A stretch of DNA of 64,000 nt from Hyphomicrobiales bacterium (GCA_027487245.1 JAIYDY010000119.1:23736-87735), one strand, 5' to 3'; positions 19,050 to 28,331 are shown, numbered from the stretch's first letter. Program-made: numbers and translations. Notes: a model not told the origin generated them from the letters alone.

Positions 19050-19586
19050 ATGCGTTGTTTTGCACTGGATCCCAAGACAAGGGCAGCGTCACCCGGCCTC
19101 CCACCCCTGACCCGGATCCTGGCCGCCGTAGCGCTTGCCGCAAGCGTGGCGGCCTGCGGGACGCTTGATCTGTCGCAGCCCGATGGCGCGCTTTCAGCCC
19201 CGTCGGCAGCACCGGATGCGTTGTCGGAGCGGCCGACTACCCTTCGCCGAGAGCAACTGGTTGGCCGCTGGGGTGTCGCCTCGTTCCGGGAGGAGAAAGA
19301 CCGCAAGCGGACCGAGGCGATGGCACGAACGCAATGCCGCTTGCCATATGTCATTGCGCTGGGTCCAACCGACGGCGTGATGATGCATGTCGCGGATGAT
19401 CCCAAGCTCTATGAACTGCGCCTCAAGGGCGCCTCGAACGGCAAGACGTTTCTTGGTCCTGAATCGCCGCCCGGGGACCCGCTGGATCGCGAAATCCTGT
19501 CGAAGGCCGACAGGGAAATGGTCATGCGGTTTGTGGACCCGGATGCTCATGGCCGCTACGGCACATTCATCTACGTGAGATGCTGA
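19050..19586 (+). CDS. Putative lipoprotein
   Basis: 178 residues. After a polar 20-residue lead the hydrophobic stretch LAAVALAASVAAC ends in a lipobox (residues about 33-36, VAAC), so lipid attachment is predicted. The mature part contains QLVGRWGVASFREEKDR and a conserved-looking C-terminal region ending IYVRC. It overlaps the next gene, an L,D-transpeptidase, by a few bases, which suggests a shared envelope role. I do not recognise a named domain. Confidence 0.75.
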   Translation: MRCFALDPKTRAASPGLPPLTRILAAVALAASVAACGTLDLSQPDGALSAPSAAPDALSERPTTLRREQLVGRWGVASFREEKDRKRTEAMARTQCRLPYVIALGPTDGVMMHVADDPKLYELRLKGASNGKTFLGPESPPGDPLDREILSKADREMVMRFVDPDAHGRYGTFIYVRC

Positions 19587-20206
19587 TGACAAGGTCACAT
19601 CTGTTCGCGACATCGTGCCTGCGCGCCGGACTGGCGGGGTTTGCGGTCCTTTTGTCCTGTCTTGTGGCCAAGGCACAAGGTCAAAGCCCGACACTGGACA
19701 TCGGCGATGAACCGGGAAGGGTCTCCACCGAAGAGGTCGTGATCGAAGACGGGCCGTTTGCACGGCAGATCGTTTTCTTCCGGTCGAACGAAGCGCCCGG
19801 CACACTTGTCGTCCATACCTCGGAACGGCTCCTTTATCTCGTCATGCCGGGCAACCGCGCGCTGCGCTACGGCATCGGCGTCGGGCGGGAAGGCTTCACC
19901 TGGTCGGGGCTGGTCAAGGTCAGCCGCAAGGCGGAGTGGCCGGACTGGACGCCGCCGCCTGAGATGATCCAGCGGCAGCCCTATCTGCCTCGTTTCATGG
20001 CTGGCGGACCGGGAAATCCCATGGGCGCACGCGCGCTTTACCTCGGCTCCACGATTTACCGGATTCACGGCACCAACCAGCCCGAAACCATCGGTCATGC
20101 GGTCTCTTCCGGGTGTTTTCGCCTCGCCAATGGCGATGTGATCGATCTGTTCACACGTGTGCCTGTCGGCGCGAAAGTCGTCATACGGCATGGGCCGTCG
20201 ATCTAG
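19580..20206 (+). CDS. L,D-transpeptidase (YkuD domain)
   Basis: Periplasmic peptidoglycan cross-linking enzyme, or lipoprotein-attaching relative, of 208 residues with a signal peptide. The YkuD active site is IHGTNQPETIG followed by SSGCFRLANGDV; the Cys is the nucleophile and the first His is conserved. The usual SHGC is SSGC here, as in the second copy at 36029-36604. The proteins share long blocks (GVGREGFTWSG vs GVGRPGFEWSG; NPMGARALYLGS). The start is ATG 19580, with ATG 19586 as an alternative. Confidence 0.92.
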   Translation: MLMTRSHLFATSCLRAGLAGFAVLLSCLVAKAQGQSPTLDIGDEPGRVSTEEVVIEDGPFARQIVFFRSNEAPGTLVVHTSERLLYLVMPGNRALRYGIGVGREGFTWSGLVKVSRKAEWPDWTPPPEMIQRQPYLPRFMAGGPGNPMGARALYLGSTIYRIHGTNQPETIGHAVSSGCFRLANGDVIDLFTRVPVGAKVVIRHGPSI

Positions 20207-20217
20207 AGGGGGCTGAT

Positions 20218-21237
20218 ATGACCTATGTCACGCGTGTGCTCGCATCCGCCCTGTTCGCCGTCAGCCTTGTGTCAGGTGTTGCGTCCGCAGATACGCTGGC
20301 GGACGTCAAAAAGCGCGGGCACCTGATCTGCGGCGTCAGCACGGGGCTGATCGGCTTTTCAGAACGAGCTGCGGACGGCAAGTGGAGCGGCTTCGATGTC
20401 GACTTCTGTCGAGCGCTCGCTGCGGCGACACTCGGCGGGCCTGACAAGGTCGAGTTCGTCCCGGTCTCGGCCAGCGAGCGCTTCACGGCGCTCAGCCAGA
20501 AGCGGTTCGATGTGCTCGCCCGGAACACGACCTGGACGCTCCAGCGCGAGGCCGAGTTCGGCTTCCTCTTCGCCGGTGTGAACTTTCATGACGGCCAGGG
20601 TTTCATGGTTCACCGGGACACGAACATCACATCGGCGCTTGAAATCGGCGATCGCACAACCTGCGTGCAGGCCGGCACGAGCGGCGAGGCGCTGGCGGCG
20701 GATTTCTTCCGGGAGAACAAGATACCGGCAAAGCTCAAGGTCCTGCCCGATGCGCCCGCGACGCTGGCAGCCTTTGCGCGCAAGGAATGCGAGGTGATGA
20801 CCACGGACCAGTCCGGGCTCTTTGCCGAACGGCTGAAGCTGGAGCGCCCGGCCAGCGCTGTCGTGCTGGCGGACGTGATTTCCAAGGAGCCGCTCGGCCC
20901 GCTCACCCGCGCGGACGATGTCAGATGGCACATGATCGTCAAATGGGTGAACTTCGCCCTGATCGGGGCGGAAGAACTGGGTGTCACATCGCAGAACATC
21001 AGCGAGGCCCGGACGTCCGCCAAGCCGGATGTCCGCCGGCTGGTGGGGGCCGAGGGCGAGCTTGGTTCCAAACTCGGTCTTTCGGATGATTGGGCAGCGA
21101 AGGCCATTCTTGCAGTCGGCAATTACTCCGAACTCTACGAGCGCAATGTCGGCACGCGTTCGCGGCTGGGCATTCCGCGCGGACTCAACCAGCTCTGGAG
21201 CAATGGCGGCATTCTTCACGCGCCGCCAATCCGGTAA
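20218..21237 (+). CDS. Amino-acid ABC transporter substrate-binding protein (AapJ-like), orphan
   Basis: Periplasmic binding protein of 339 residues with a signal peptide (ALFAVSLVSGVASA). The mature N-terminus (DVKKRGHLICGVSTGLIGFSE) and the FDVDFCRALAAA, TTWTLQRE and WVNFALIGAEELG blocks match the general L-amino-acid binding proteins AapJ/BztA. No permease or ATPase gene adjoins it, so it either works with a system encoded elsewhere or has another role. It starts 11 bases after the L,D-transpeptidase, implying co-transcription. The frame upstream of 20218 overlaps that gene and is not used. Confidence 0.88.
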   Translation: MTYVTRVLASALFAVSLVSGVASADTLADVKKRGHLICGVSTGLIGFSERAADGKWSGFDVDFCRALAAATLGGPDKVEFVPVSASERFTALSQKRFDVLARNTTWTLQREAEFGFLFAGVNFHDGQGFMVHRDTNITSALEIGDRTTCVQAGTSGEALAADFFRENKIPAKLKVLPDAPATLAAFARKECEVMTTDQSGLFAERLKLERPASAVVLADVISKEPLGPLTRADDVRWHMIVKWVNFALIGAEELGVTSQNISEARTSAKPDVRRLVGAEGELGSKLGLSDDWAAKAILAVGNYSELYERNVGTRSRLGIPRGLNQLWSNGGILHAPPIR

Positions 21238-21264
21238 GCCGCGACGCGGGGCCGGGTTTTCGGA

Positions 21265-22695
21265 TCAACCCCGCCTTCTCACCCGCATCATGATCTCGCT
21301 TGCGGGCCTTGTGGTCAGCCGCGCCACGGGTTTGACCTCTTCGGGTGCGATGGCCTCGAAATCGTAGCGGCGCACCAGCCTTGCCAGCATCAGGCCGCTC
21401 TCGATGGTGGCGAAGGCGGCGCCGACGCAGATGCGCGGGCCAAGGCCGAAGGGCATGTAGCTGCCGGGAATGATCTCGTCGCGCATGAAGCGGTCCGGAT
21501 CGAAACGGTCGGGATGGGGCCAGAGCGCGTGGTGGCGATGGGTCGTCCAGGGCGCAATCATGATCATCGTGCCCTTCTTGGCCCGGTATCGGCCGATCTG
21601 CGTGTCTTCGGCGGCCACGCGCGGGATGAAGGTAATCGGCGGGTAGAGCCTCAGCGCCTCGCGAAAGACATCGCGGGTGAACTCCAGCTTCTTGACGTGG
21701 GCCAGTTCGACCTCGCCGCTGCCGACCACGGCGTCAATCTCGGCGCGCATGCGTTCGACCACCTCGGGACGCTGCGACAGGATGAAGAAGGCCCAGGTCA
21801 TGACGCTGGCCGTGGTCTCGTGGCCGGCAAGGAAGAATACGCCGATCTGGTCGATCAGCTCCTTGCGGGTGAAGCCCTCGCCTGTCGTCGCATCACGCGC
21901 CGCCACCAGATCGGCCACAATGTCACCGCGCGCTTCGGCAAGACGATCGCCTCCGGCGTGTTCAAGAATACCGCCTCCGGCTTTGGGAGCACCGGCCTCC
22001 AGCGCCGGGGCCAGCAGCGCATCGATGTGGGCACGGATGCGCTCACAGGCCGACAGCACATGATCGGGCTGGCGCACCTTCGACCACGGCTTGCCGACGA
22101 TGAGCTGATACAGATCCACGCTGGCCACCGAGCGCTCGAACTCGGCAAACGAGGTGAACACATCCCGCGCCGTGCCGATCTCCAGCGACTTCGAGAAGAT
22201 CGTGCGGCAGATGATGTCAGCCGTCAGGTGGCTCATGGCCGCATCGAGCGAGAAGGCCTCGCCGCCCGCCGCCACGCCGTCGAGATGCGCTTCGTAGTCG
22301 TCCACCGCCTCGCGCATCCAGCGGAAGGCACGGGCAATGCCCATGTGGCTGAAGGCCGGCTCGACCATCTGGCGCTGCCGGCGCCAGGCCGCGCCATCCG
22401 ACACGAAAATCGACTCCCCGACCAGAGGTTCGAGTGCACCCACCATCAGGTCGTTCTTGGGGAAATGCTCCAGCGGATTGGTCAGGATGGTGCGCGTGAT
22501 CTCCGGATCGTTGACCAGGAGAATGCCGCGGCGCGAGTAACCCAGCGGCGTCACCATCTCGGTGTAGGCCTCCTTCGGCACGAGCCCGAGCAGGCTGCGC
22601 GGTTGGCTGGTCAGCACACGCAGCAACGAGACCAGCGGCGACAGCGGCACGGGGGCAGGCGGGCGGTAGAGAAGAGGCGAGCGGTTGTCCGTCAT
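21265..22695 (-). CDS. Cytochrome P450
   Basis: Haem monooxygenase of 476 residues. The oxygen-binding helix has AGHETTAS (290-297), the ExxR motif is EALRLYPP (346-353), and the haem-ligand loop is FGLGPRICVG with C423. It resembles bacterial P450s of the CYP102-like or fatty-acid hydroxylase type more than short soluble actinobacterial ones. No ferredoxin or reductase gene is adjacent, so its electron donor is encoded elsewhere. The substrate is unknown. Confidence 0.93.
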   Translation of the reverse strand: MTDNRSPLLYRPPAPVPLSPLVSLLRVLTSQPRSLLGLVPKEAYTEMVTPLGYSRRGILLVNDPEITRTILTNPLEHFPKNDLMVGALEPLVGESIFVSDGAAWRRQRQMVEPAFSHMGIARAFRWMREAVDDYEAHLDGVAAGGEAFSLDAAMSHLTADIICRTIFSKSLEIGTARDVFTSFAEFERSVASVDLYQLIVGKPWSKVRQPDHVLSACERIRAHIDALLAPALEAGAPKAGGGILEHAGGDRLAEARGDIVADLVAARDATTGEGFTRKELIDQIGVFFLAGHETTASVMTWAFFILSQRPEVVERMRAEIDAVVGSGEVELAHVKKLEFTRDVFREALRLYPPITFIPRVAAEDTQIGRYRAKKGTMIMIAPWTTHRHHALWPHPDRFDPDRFMRDEIIPGSYMPFGLGPRICVGAAFATIESGLMLARLVRRYDFEAIAPEEVKPVARLTTRPASEIMMRVRRRG

Positions 22696-22829
22696 GGTTT
22701 CCGGTCAGGTCTGAAGTCCATCCCGCGCAGTCCGAGCCGCTGGCGGTCTTCGTCCGTATCGACTTTGAAGGCATTCGGCCACAACCCATAGAGAGCCTGC
22801 CTGTGCGCGACGACGCTTCGAAGCCCTCA

Positions 22830-24281
22830 TCACGCCTCGAAGTCGAACGGACTGATGCCGCGCACGCTTTCGTCGATCTGCAAGGTGCGCATCAGCGGCG
22901 GGGCGGCGCGCTGCGAGCAGTTGGGGCGCTCGCACAGGCGGCAGTTGATCCCGATCGGGGTCGGCTCGTAGGCTTTCAGGTCAAGGCCGCGCGAGTAGAC
23001 CAGCCGGCTAGCGTATTTCAGTTCGCAGCCCAGTCCGATCACGAACTGCGCCTCGGGCTCACCCCAGGGCGAGGCCGTGCGGCGCACGGTGCGGGCCACC
23101 GAGAACCAGCGTGCGCCATCGGGCAATTCCACGATCTGGGTGACGACGCGACCCGGCGAGCGGAAGGTCTGGTGCAGGTTCCAGCGCGGGCAGGTGCCGC
23201 CGAAGCGCGAGAACGGGAAGCTGCCGGAGGAAAAGCGCTTGGAGACATTGCCAGCATTGTCGACGCGCACGAGGAAGAACGGCACACCGCGCGCCGTCGG
23301 CCGGGCGAGCGTGGTCAGGCGATGGGCGACCTGCTCGAAGCTGGCATTGAAGCGGGCGCTGAGCACCTCGACATCGTAGTCCAGCGCCTCGGCCGCCTGC
23401 AGGAAGCGGCCGTAGGGCATCATCAGCGCGGCGGCGAAGTAATTGCCGAGCGTGATGCGCAGCAACCGGCGCATCGGCCCCTGGGTCGGATCGAGCCGGG
23501 CCGCGATGGCATCGATCATGTCGTTGGCCTCGATGAAGGCGAGCTGGTAGGCGGCCTGGAAGGTCCGTCCCGAGGGCTCGACCAGCTCCGAGATCATGAT
23601 GCGCCGGCGATGGCGATCGAAGCGACGCAGCGCCTGGCTCATCACATCCACCGGCAGAACCTGCAGGCGCATGCCATGCCGTTCGCGCAGGCGTTCGCTG
23701 AGCGCGTAAAACAGCTCATGGCCGGTGGCGGCCAGCTCGCCCGCCATCCGTTCCGCCAGTTCTTCGATTTCGGGGAAGTGGTTGTAGGCCGCATGCAGGA
23801 AATCGCGCACGCGCTCGACCGGGTTCTCGCGCGCGCCACGCCCGCCCTCGCCCCGGTCGATGCCCTCGCCGCGGTCATTGTCAGAGAATCCGCCCTCCCC
23901 GCTCTCGCGCGTTTCGACATAGGCGCGATAGAGCCGCTGGATGGCACTGACCAAAGACGGAGCCACATCGGCGGCCTCGCGCAATTCGGTGCGCGGCACG
24001 GGCGCTGCGCGGAACAGGGGATCGGCGAAGACCTCCTCCAGTTCGCTCGCGGCGCGCAGCTCCTCCTCGCGGGCGAACGAGCGCGGATCGACATCATAGA
24101 CCTCGGCCAGCCGGATCAGCACCTGCGCCGTGACCGGGCGCTGGTTGCGCTCCATCAGGTTGAGATAGGACACGGAAATGCCGAGCTCGGAGGCCATCGC
24201 CGTCTGCGACAGCGCCAGCTCGCGCCGCAAACGCCTCAGGCGTGCGCCGGCAAGGATCTTCCGGCCCGTTTCATCCGACAT
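22830..24281 (-). CDS. ScfR/RamB-type XRE transcriptional regulator
   Basis: Regulator of 483 residues starting at ATG 24281, with GGGAG upstream. An XRE helix-turn-helix fills residues 10-65 (LSQTAMASELGISVSYLNLMERN). The middle is an ImmA/IrrE-like (DUF955) region lacking an obvious HEXXH. The C-terminal ScfR domain has a Cys cluster (GLGCELKY and NCRLCERPNC). Relatives such as RamB control acetate and propionate use, and here the gene is divergent from isocitrate lyase. Control of the glyoxylate bypass is therefore a reasonable inference, perhaps with an acyl-CoA or metal ligand. Confidence 0.88.
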   Translation of the reverse strand: MSDETGRKILAGARLRRLRRELALSQTAMASELGISVSYLNLMERNQRPVTAQVLIRLAEVYDVDPRSFAREEELRAASELEEVFADPLFRAAPVPRTELREAADVAPSLVSAIQRLYRAYVETRESGEGGFSDNDRGEGIDRGEGGRGARENPVERVRDFLHAAYNHFPEIEELAERMAGELAATGHELFYALSERLRERHGMRLQVLPVDVMSQALRRFDRHRRRIMISELVEPSGRTFQAAYQLAFIEANDMIDAIAARLDPTQGPMRRLLRITLGNYFAAALMMPYGRFLQAAEALDYDVEVLSARFNASFEQVAHRLTTLARPTARGVPFFLVRVDNAGNVSKRFSSGSFPFSRFGGTCPRWNLHQTFRSPGRVVTQIVELPDGARWFSVARTVRRTASPWGEPEAQFVIGLGCELKYASRLVYSRGLDLKAYEPTPIGINCRLCERPNCSQRAAPPLMRTLQIDESVRGISPFDFEA

Positions 24282-24638
24282 CGCCAACTCCCTTCCGGCG
24301 CATGGACCTGCGCGCCCGTCATCCCGGCCTTGAGCCGGGATCTCCCCGTGCGCCACCGTTCCACTGCTTACCTGCCACCTGGACGAACCTGATCCCGGCT
24401 CAAGGCCGGGATGACGACGAGGCTATGGTCAACCTCGAGACGTACAATTTTTACATACACACATATTCACAAAAGTAAAACACACTCACTCACACCTTTG
24501 CCTGAAAATGTCCGACTTGCCTCTAATACCGCGCCGCAGCATACACAATCCATCGCAACGACGCGGAATTGACCAATCAAGGTGGTCTAGTCCGAAAGTT
24601 GTAAAACCTCTGTATGAGCGATGCAAGGAGCCTCTTCG
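24282..24638. promoter_or_regulatory. Divergent control region between scfR-like and aceA
   Basis: Besides the inverted repeat at 24318-24415, this region contains an AT-rich, CA-rich stretch (24430-24500) in otherwise GC-rich DNA. The heptamer GTAAAAC occurs twice, at 24475-24481 and 24601-24607, the second about 30 bases before aceA. These may be operator sites for the ScfR-type regulator. That is an inference from position and repetition. Confidence 0.4.
24318..24415. repeat. Perfect 25-base inverted repeat (GTCATCCCGG type)
   Basis: The arms at 24318-24342 and 24391-24415 are exact inverted copies, beginning GTCATCCCGGCCTTGAG and ending with its complement. They flank a 48-base spacer. 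Each arm also contains its own CCCGGC/GCCGGG palindrome. It is of the dispersed intergenic type seen at 12081 and 50797. Confidence 0.9.
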
Positions 24639-25949
24639 ATGAGCAAGCTGACATTCAAGGACCTCGTCCCATCCGCCCCGGAAGGCCGCTATGACGGCAT
24701 CCGCCGCACTTACACACCCGACGATGTCGCCAGGCTGCGCGGCTCCTTCCCCATCGCCCACACGCTGGCCGAGCGCGGCGCCAACAAACTGTGGAACCTG
24801 CTGCACAACGAGCCCTTCGTGAACACGCTCGGCGCCATGACCGGCAACCAGGCGATGCAGCAGGTGCGCGCCGGCCTGAAGGCGATCTACCTCTCCGGCT
24901 GGCAGGTTGCGGCGGACAGCAACACCGCCTCCGCGATGTACCCCGACCAGTCGCTCTACCCCGCCAATGCCGCGCCGGAACTGTGCCGCCGCATCAACCG
25001 CACCCTGCAGCGCGCCGACCAGATCGAGCATGCAGAAGGCGGGGCCAAGCGTGACTGGTTCGCCCCGATCGTGGCCGATGCGGAAGCCGGCTTCGGCGGC
25101 CCGCTCAATGCCTTCGAGATCATGAAGGCCTTCATCGAGGCGGGCGCTTCGGGCGTGCACTTCGAGGACCAGTTGGCGTCCGAAAAGAAGTGCGGCCACC
25201 TCGGCGGCAAGGTTCTGATCCCCACCGCCGCTCATGAGCGCAACCTGACCGCCGCGCGCCTCGCCGCCGACGTGATGGGCACGCCGACCCTGGTCATCGC
25301 CCGCACCGATGCGGAATCCGCCCGCCTGATCACGTCCGACGTTGACGAGCGCGACCGCGAGTTCATCGAAGCCGACAGCCGCACGCCGGAGGGCTTCTAC
25401 CGCCTCAAGGAGGGCACCGGCCTTGATCATTGCATCAAGCGCGGCCTCGCCTTCGCCGAAGTTGCCGACCTGTTGTGGTGGGAAACCTCGCATCCGGACC
25501 TCGACGACGCCCGCAAGTTTGCCGAAGCGGTCCACAAGAAGCATCCCGGCAAGCTTCTGGCCTACAACTGCTCGCCCTCGTTCAACTGGCGCAAGAAGCT
25601 CGACGAGGCGACCATCGCCAAGTTCCAGCGCGAACTGGGAGCCATGGGTTACAAGTTCCAGTTCGTCACGCTGGCCGGCTTCCACTCGCTCAACCTGTCG
25701 ATGTTCGATCTTGCCGACGGCTACCGCGACCGCGGCATGGCGGCCTACTCGGAGATGCAGCAGCGCGAATTCGATGCCGAAGCGCGCGGCTTCACCGCCA
25801 CCCGCCACCAGCGCGAAGTCGGCACCGGTTATTTCGACCAGGTTGCCGTGACGATTTCGGCAGGCCAGTCGTCGACCACGGCGATGAAGGAATCGACCGA
25901 GACCGACCAGTTCAATGCCGGCAAGCCGAAGCTCCAGGCCGCCGAATAA
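24639..25949 (+). CDS. aceA: Isocitrate lyase
   Basis: Cleaves isocitrate to glyoxylate and succinate, the first step of the glyoxylate bypass needed for growth on acetate or fatty acids. The start at ATG 24639 has AAGGAG eight bases upstream; an ATG at 24621 lacks one. It has 436 residues. The active-site loop KKCGH is at 183-187 with catalytic C185. Metal and substrate residues in [10 protein letters not shown] and DAEAGFGG are intact. The frame ends in QAAE; a small gene follows after 178 bases. Confidence 0.97.
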   Translation: MSKLTFKDLVPSAPEGRYDGIRRTYTPDDVARLRGSFPIAHTLAERGANKLWNLLHNEPFVNTLGAMTGNQAMQQVRAGLKAIYLSGWQVAADSNTASAMYPDQSLYPANAAPELCRRINRTLQRADQIEHAEGGAKRDWFAPIVADAEAGFGGPLNAFEIMKAFIEAGASGVHFEDQLASEKKCGHLGGKVLIPTAAHERNLTAARLAADVMGTPTLVIARTDAESARLITSDVDERDREFIEADSRTPEGFYRLKEGTGLDHCIKRGLAFAEVADLLWWETSHPDLDDARKFAEAVHKKHPGKLLAYNCSPSFNWRKKLDEATIAKFQRELGAMGYKFQFVTLAGFHSLNLSMFDLADGYRDRGMAAYSEMQQREFDAEARGFTATRHQREVGTGYFDQVAVTISAGQSSTTAMKESTETDQFNAGKPKLQAAE

Positions 25950-26127
25950 CACCGGCCAACACGGTTTCCTCATCCCGAGTCTGCCGAAGGACGAGGAAGC
26001 TGCCGCCGGCCCAAGACACTGGCTCTCATCCTTCCACGGGGCGACGGATGAGAGCCAGCTTTATCCCCGACACGCCCCACCAACTCGGACCGCGGCCAAC
26101 ATACCCGCGCAGAGAGGACCCAAGACC

Positions 26128-26355
26128 ATGAAAGCCAATGTGAAAGAACGCGCTGAAGGCTTCGCTTCCAGCATGAACGACGAGCAGAAGATGGCCATCC
26201 GCATGCTCGCCAATGACCTGCACCGCCTCAACGCCTCCGTCGTCAAGGCGGTCGATTCCGGCCTCTCGGTGGAGCTGCAGCGTTCGGCCCGCCACCATCA
26301 CGAGGATGGCTTCTGGGGCGACCTGCTGACCCCGATCGTCGTCAAGCAGCGCTGA
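26128..26355 (+). CDS. Small conserved-type protein downstream of aceA
   Basis: 75 residues starting at ATG 26128, with AGAGAGGA upstream. It is charged and helical (MKANVKERAEGFASSMNDEQKMAIRMLANDLHRLN), without a signal peptide, and ends in an HHHEDGFWGDLLTPIVVKQ tail. A rho-independent terminator follows, supporting a real aceA-linked transcript. I do not recognise a domain. A longer in-frame reading starting at 25915 overlaps aceA and is unlikely. Confidence 0.7.
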   Translation: MKANVKERAEGFASSMNDEQKMAIRMLANDLHRLNASVVKAVDSGLSVELQRSARHHHEDGFWGDLLTPIVVKQR

Positions 26356-26387
26356 TTCCCGTCCGACAATCGGACGGCTCCGTTCTG

Positions 26388-26424
26388 ATCCGCCGCAAGC
26401 GCGCAAGCGCTGCGGCGGATTTTG
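26388..26424 (+). terminator. Rho-independent terminator after the aceA unit
   Basis: ATCCGCCGC (26388-26396) pairs with GCGGCGGAT (26412-26420), with an inner AAGCGC-type loop, and is followed by TTTT. A smaller hairpin (GTCCGA/TCGGAC) lies just before it at about 26361-26375. Confidence 0.75.
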
Positions 26425-26476
26425 CTTGCCAGCGGAGGCTTTTTGCTTGCCAGCGGGGCTTTTTGCTTGCCAGCGG
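26422..26476 (+). repeat. Three tandem copies of a 20-base unit
   Basis: The core TTGCTTGCCAGCGG occurs at 26422-26435, 26443-26456 and 26463-26476, with spacing of 21 and 20 bases. The copies lie between the terminator and the gph-like gene, just ahead of its start. Confidence 0.85.
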
Positions 26477-26501
26477 GCTTGGCCTTCTCCAGATGGGCGG
26501 C

Positions 26502-27206
26502 ATGATCAAAGACCCTGCACTTGGCTCTGCCAAACCAACCATCGTGTTCGATCTCGACGGCACCCTGGCCGAGACGGCCCCCGACATCATCGGCACGCTG
26601 AACACCATTCTGGAGCGAGAGGGTCTGGCACCCTTGCCCGTCTCCAAGGCGCGCGATCTGGTTGGCGCGGGTGCCAGGGCGCTGATCGAACGTGGCTTCA
26701 AGCTCTATGAGCGCCCCCTGTCGCCAGAGCGGCTTCAGGAGCTTTTCGAGCTGTTTCTTGACATCTATGCCGGCCGCGTGGCGGAGCAGTCGCATCTTTA
26801 TGACGGCGTGCTGCCGGCGCTCGACGCGCTTGCCGCCAGCGGGCACAGGCTCGCGGTCTGCACCAACAAGCCGGAGCGGCATTCGCGGCTGCTGCTGGAT
26901 GCGCTTGGCGTGACGGCGCGGTTTGCAGCCATTGCCGGGCGCGACACCTACCCATTCTTCAAGCCCGACGCCCGCCATCTGACGCTGACGATCACCGCTG
27001 CCGGCGGCGATCCCGCCCACGCCGTCATGATCGGGGATTCCCGCACCGACATCCAGACCGCGCGCAATGCCGGACTGCCGGTGATCTGCGTGCCGTTCGG
27101 CTACACGGACGTGCCGATCGAGACACTGGAGCCCGATCTGGTGATCCCGCATTTCGACGGGCTGGTAGCGGCCGTGTCGACGATTTCGGCGCGCCGGGCC
27201 GGCTGA
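26502..27206 (+). CDS. gph: HAD-family phosphoglycolate phosphatase
   Basis: Dephosphorylates 2-phosphoglycolate, a by-product of DNA repair and oxygenation reactions; 234 residues from ATG 26502. HAD motif I is FDLDGTLAE with D17 and D19, motif II is CTNKPE, motif III is the Lys in FFKPDARH, and motif IV is GDSRTD. A helical cap lies between motifs I and II, as in Gph. An upstream ATG (26493) and a longer frame running through the tandem repeat are less likely starts. Other HAD phosphatases cannot be excluded. Confidence 0.88.
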   Translation: MIKDPALGSAKPTIVFDLDGTLAETAPDIIGTLNTILEREGLAPLPVSKARDLVGAGARALIERGFKLYERPLSPERLQELFELFLDIYAGRVAEQSHLYDGVLPALDALAASGHRLAVCTNKPERHSRLLLDALGVTARFAAIAGRDTYPFFKPDARHLTLTITAAGGDPAHAVMIGDSRTDIQTARNAGLPVICVPFGYTDVPIETLEPDLVIPHFDGLVAAVSTISARRAG

Positions 27207-27224
27207 ACGAAAGGCGCTCGCCTG

Positions 27225-27974
27225 TCAGCCAGCGGGCCGACCTGCAAACAGGGCCTCAAGATCATCTGAAAGGCCGATGCTGCCGACCGGATCATGCGCG
27301 CGGGCAGTGGGCCTTGCGCCTGGCGGGGCCGCATGAAGGATGGCGACAACCGCGTCGACGCCTGCCTGGACCGAGCAGATCACCGGCACCGGAACAGCAT
27401 GTGCGATGGCCGCCGCGATGCCGATCAGCCCGGCCCCGCCCAGAATGACGGCCTCGGCCCCGTCCTCGCTGGCACACTGGCGGCAGGCCTCGGCCAGCAG
27501 CGCATGGGCCGCTTGCGGGTTGGCGGCGATCTCCCCGCCCGTGGGGGCAACCGTGCGGATGCTGGCAAGCTGGCCATCAAGGCCGCGCAGCAGCAGCATC
27601 TCGCGCAGCATCGGGCCCCATCGCGCACCGCCAGTGATGATGCTGAAGCGGCGCCCCCCAGCCGCCGCAGCCGCGCAGGCCGCATCGATCAGGCTCACGA
27701 CCGGCACGGGCGCAACCTCGCGGATCGCTTCCAGGCCCGGATCACCGAAGCAGGCGAGCAGCACCGCATCGCAGCCGGCGCCATGGGCCGCATAGGCCTC
27801 CAGCGCCGCGTGGCCAGCGACGGCAAAGCTGGCGCGACTGGCAATGTAGTGCGGACCGAAGCTGCCGGTGGCGAGAACAATCTCGGTGCCGGCCGGCACG
27901 TGCGGGCGCGCGGCATCAGCCGCCTTCTCGGTCATGGCGGCAGTGGTGTTGGGATTGATGATCAGCAGGCGCAT
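27225..27974 (-). CDS. Asp/Glu/hydantoin racemase-family protein lacking the second Cys
   Basis: 249 residues beginning MRLLIINPNTT, the signature of hydantoin/allantoin racemases. The first catalytic Cys is present (C75 in LLACFGDPG). The second, usually in a VLGCAG motif, is replaced by Gly (G180 in VILGGAGLIG), so a two-base racemization is unlikely as such. It may be a decarboxylase-, isomerase- or lyase-like member. The gene is divergent from a peptide-type ABC operon, suggesting that it acts on an imported amide, hydantoin or malonate-like compound. Confidence 0.8.
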   Translation of the reverse strand: MRLLIINPNTTAAMTEKAADAARPHVPAGTEIVLATGSFGPHYIASRASFAVAGHAALEAYAAHGAGCDAVLLACFGDPGLEAIREVAPVPVVSLIDAACAAAAAGGRRFSIITGGARWGPMLREMLLLRGLDGQLASIRTVAPTGGEIAANPQAAHALLAEACRQCASEDGAEAVILGGAGLIGIAAAIAHAVPVPVICSVQAGVDAVVAILHAAPPGARPTARAHDPVGSIGLSDDLEALFAGRPAG

Positions 27975-28331
27975 GGCGATCCGGGGATGGGAGAGGAAGA
28001 ACACAGCGAGAAGGCAACCGACAACCGCCATCAAAGTCAGCAAATGCACAAAAAATATTCATTTGACGATAGCGGCACAGGCCAGGATCGGTCGTCAGGC
28101 ACCCGCACCTGTCTGGCGCTGATGCCCGGCATATCCTGTCGGGATCTGACAGTGTGAAGTTGGCAGCGGCGCTGTCAATGCTCGGCCCATAAGCCCGGGG
28201 CGAACCCGGCCCAAAGTCGCGCGGAATCAATCCTTCAGTCGGTTAAACACAGCGGCCCGCACGCGCAGGACAATGTTCCGCCGGCCAGGTTTGCCTGTCG
28301 GTCTGCCCTTTACGAAAGGCCGATTCCGGCT

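Noticed and set aside
22803..24392. 529-residue plus-strand ORF opposite the ScfR-type regulator
   Set aside because: Shadow ORF; the minus-strand protein has clear HTH and ScfR features.
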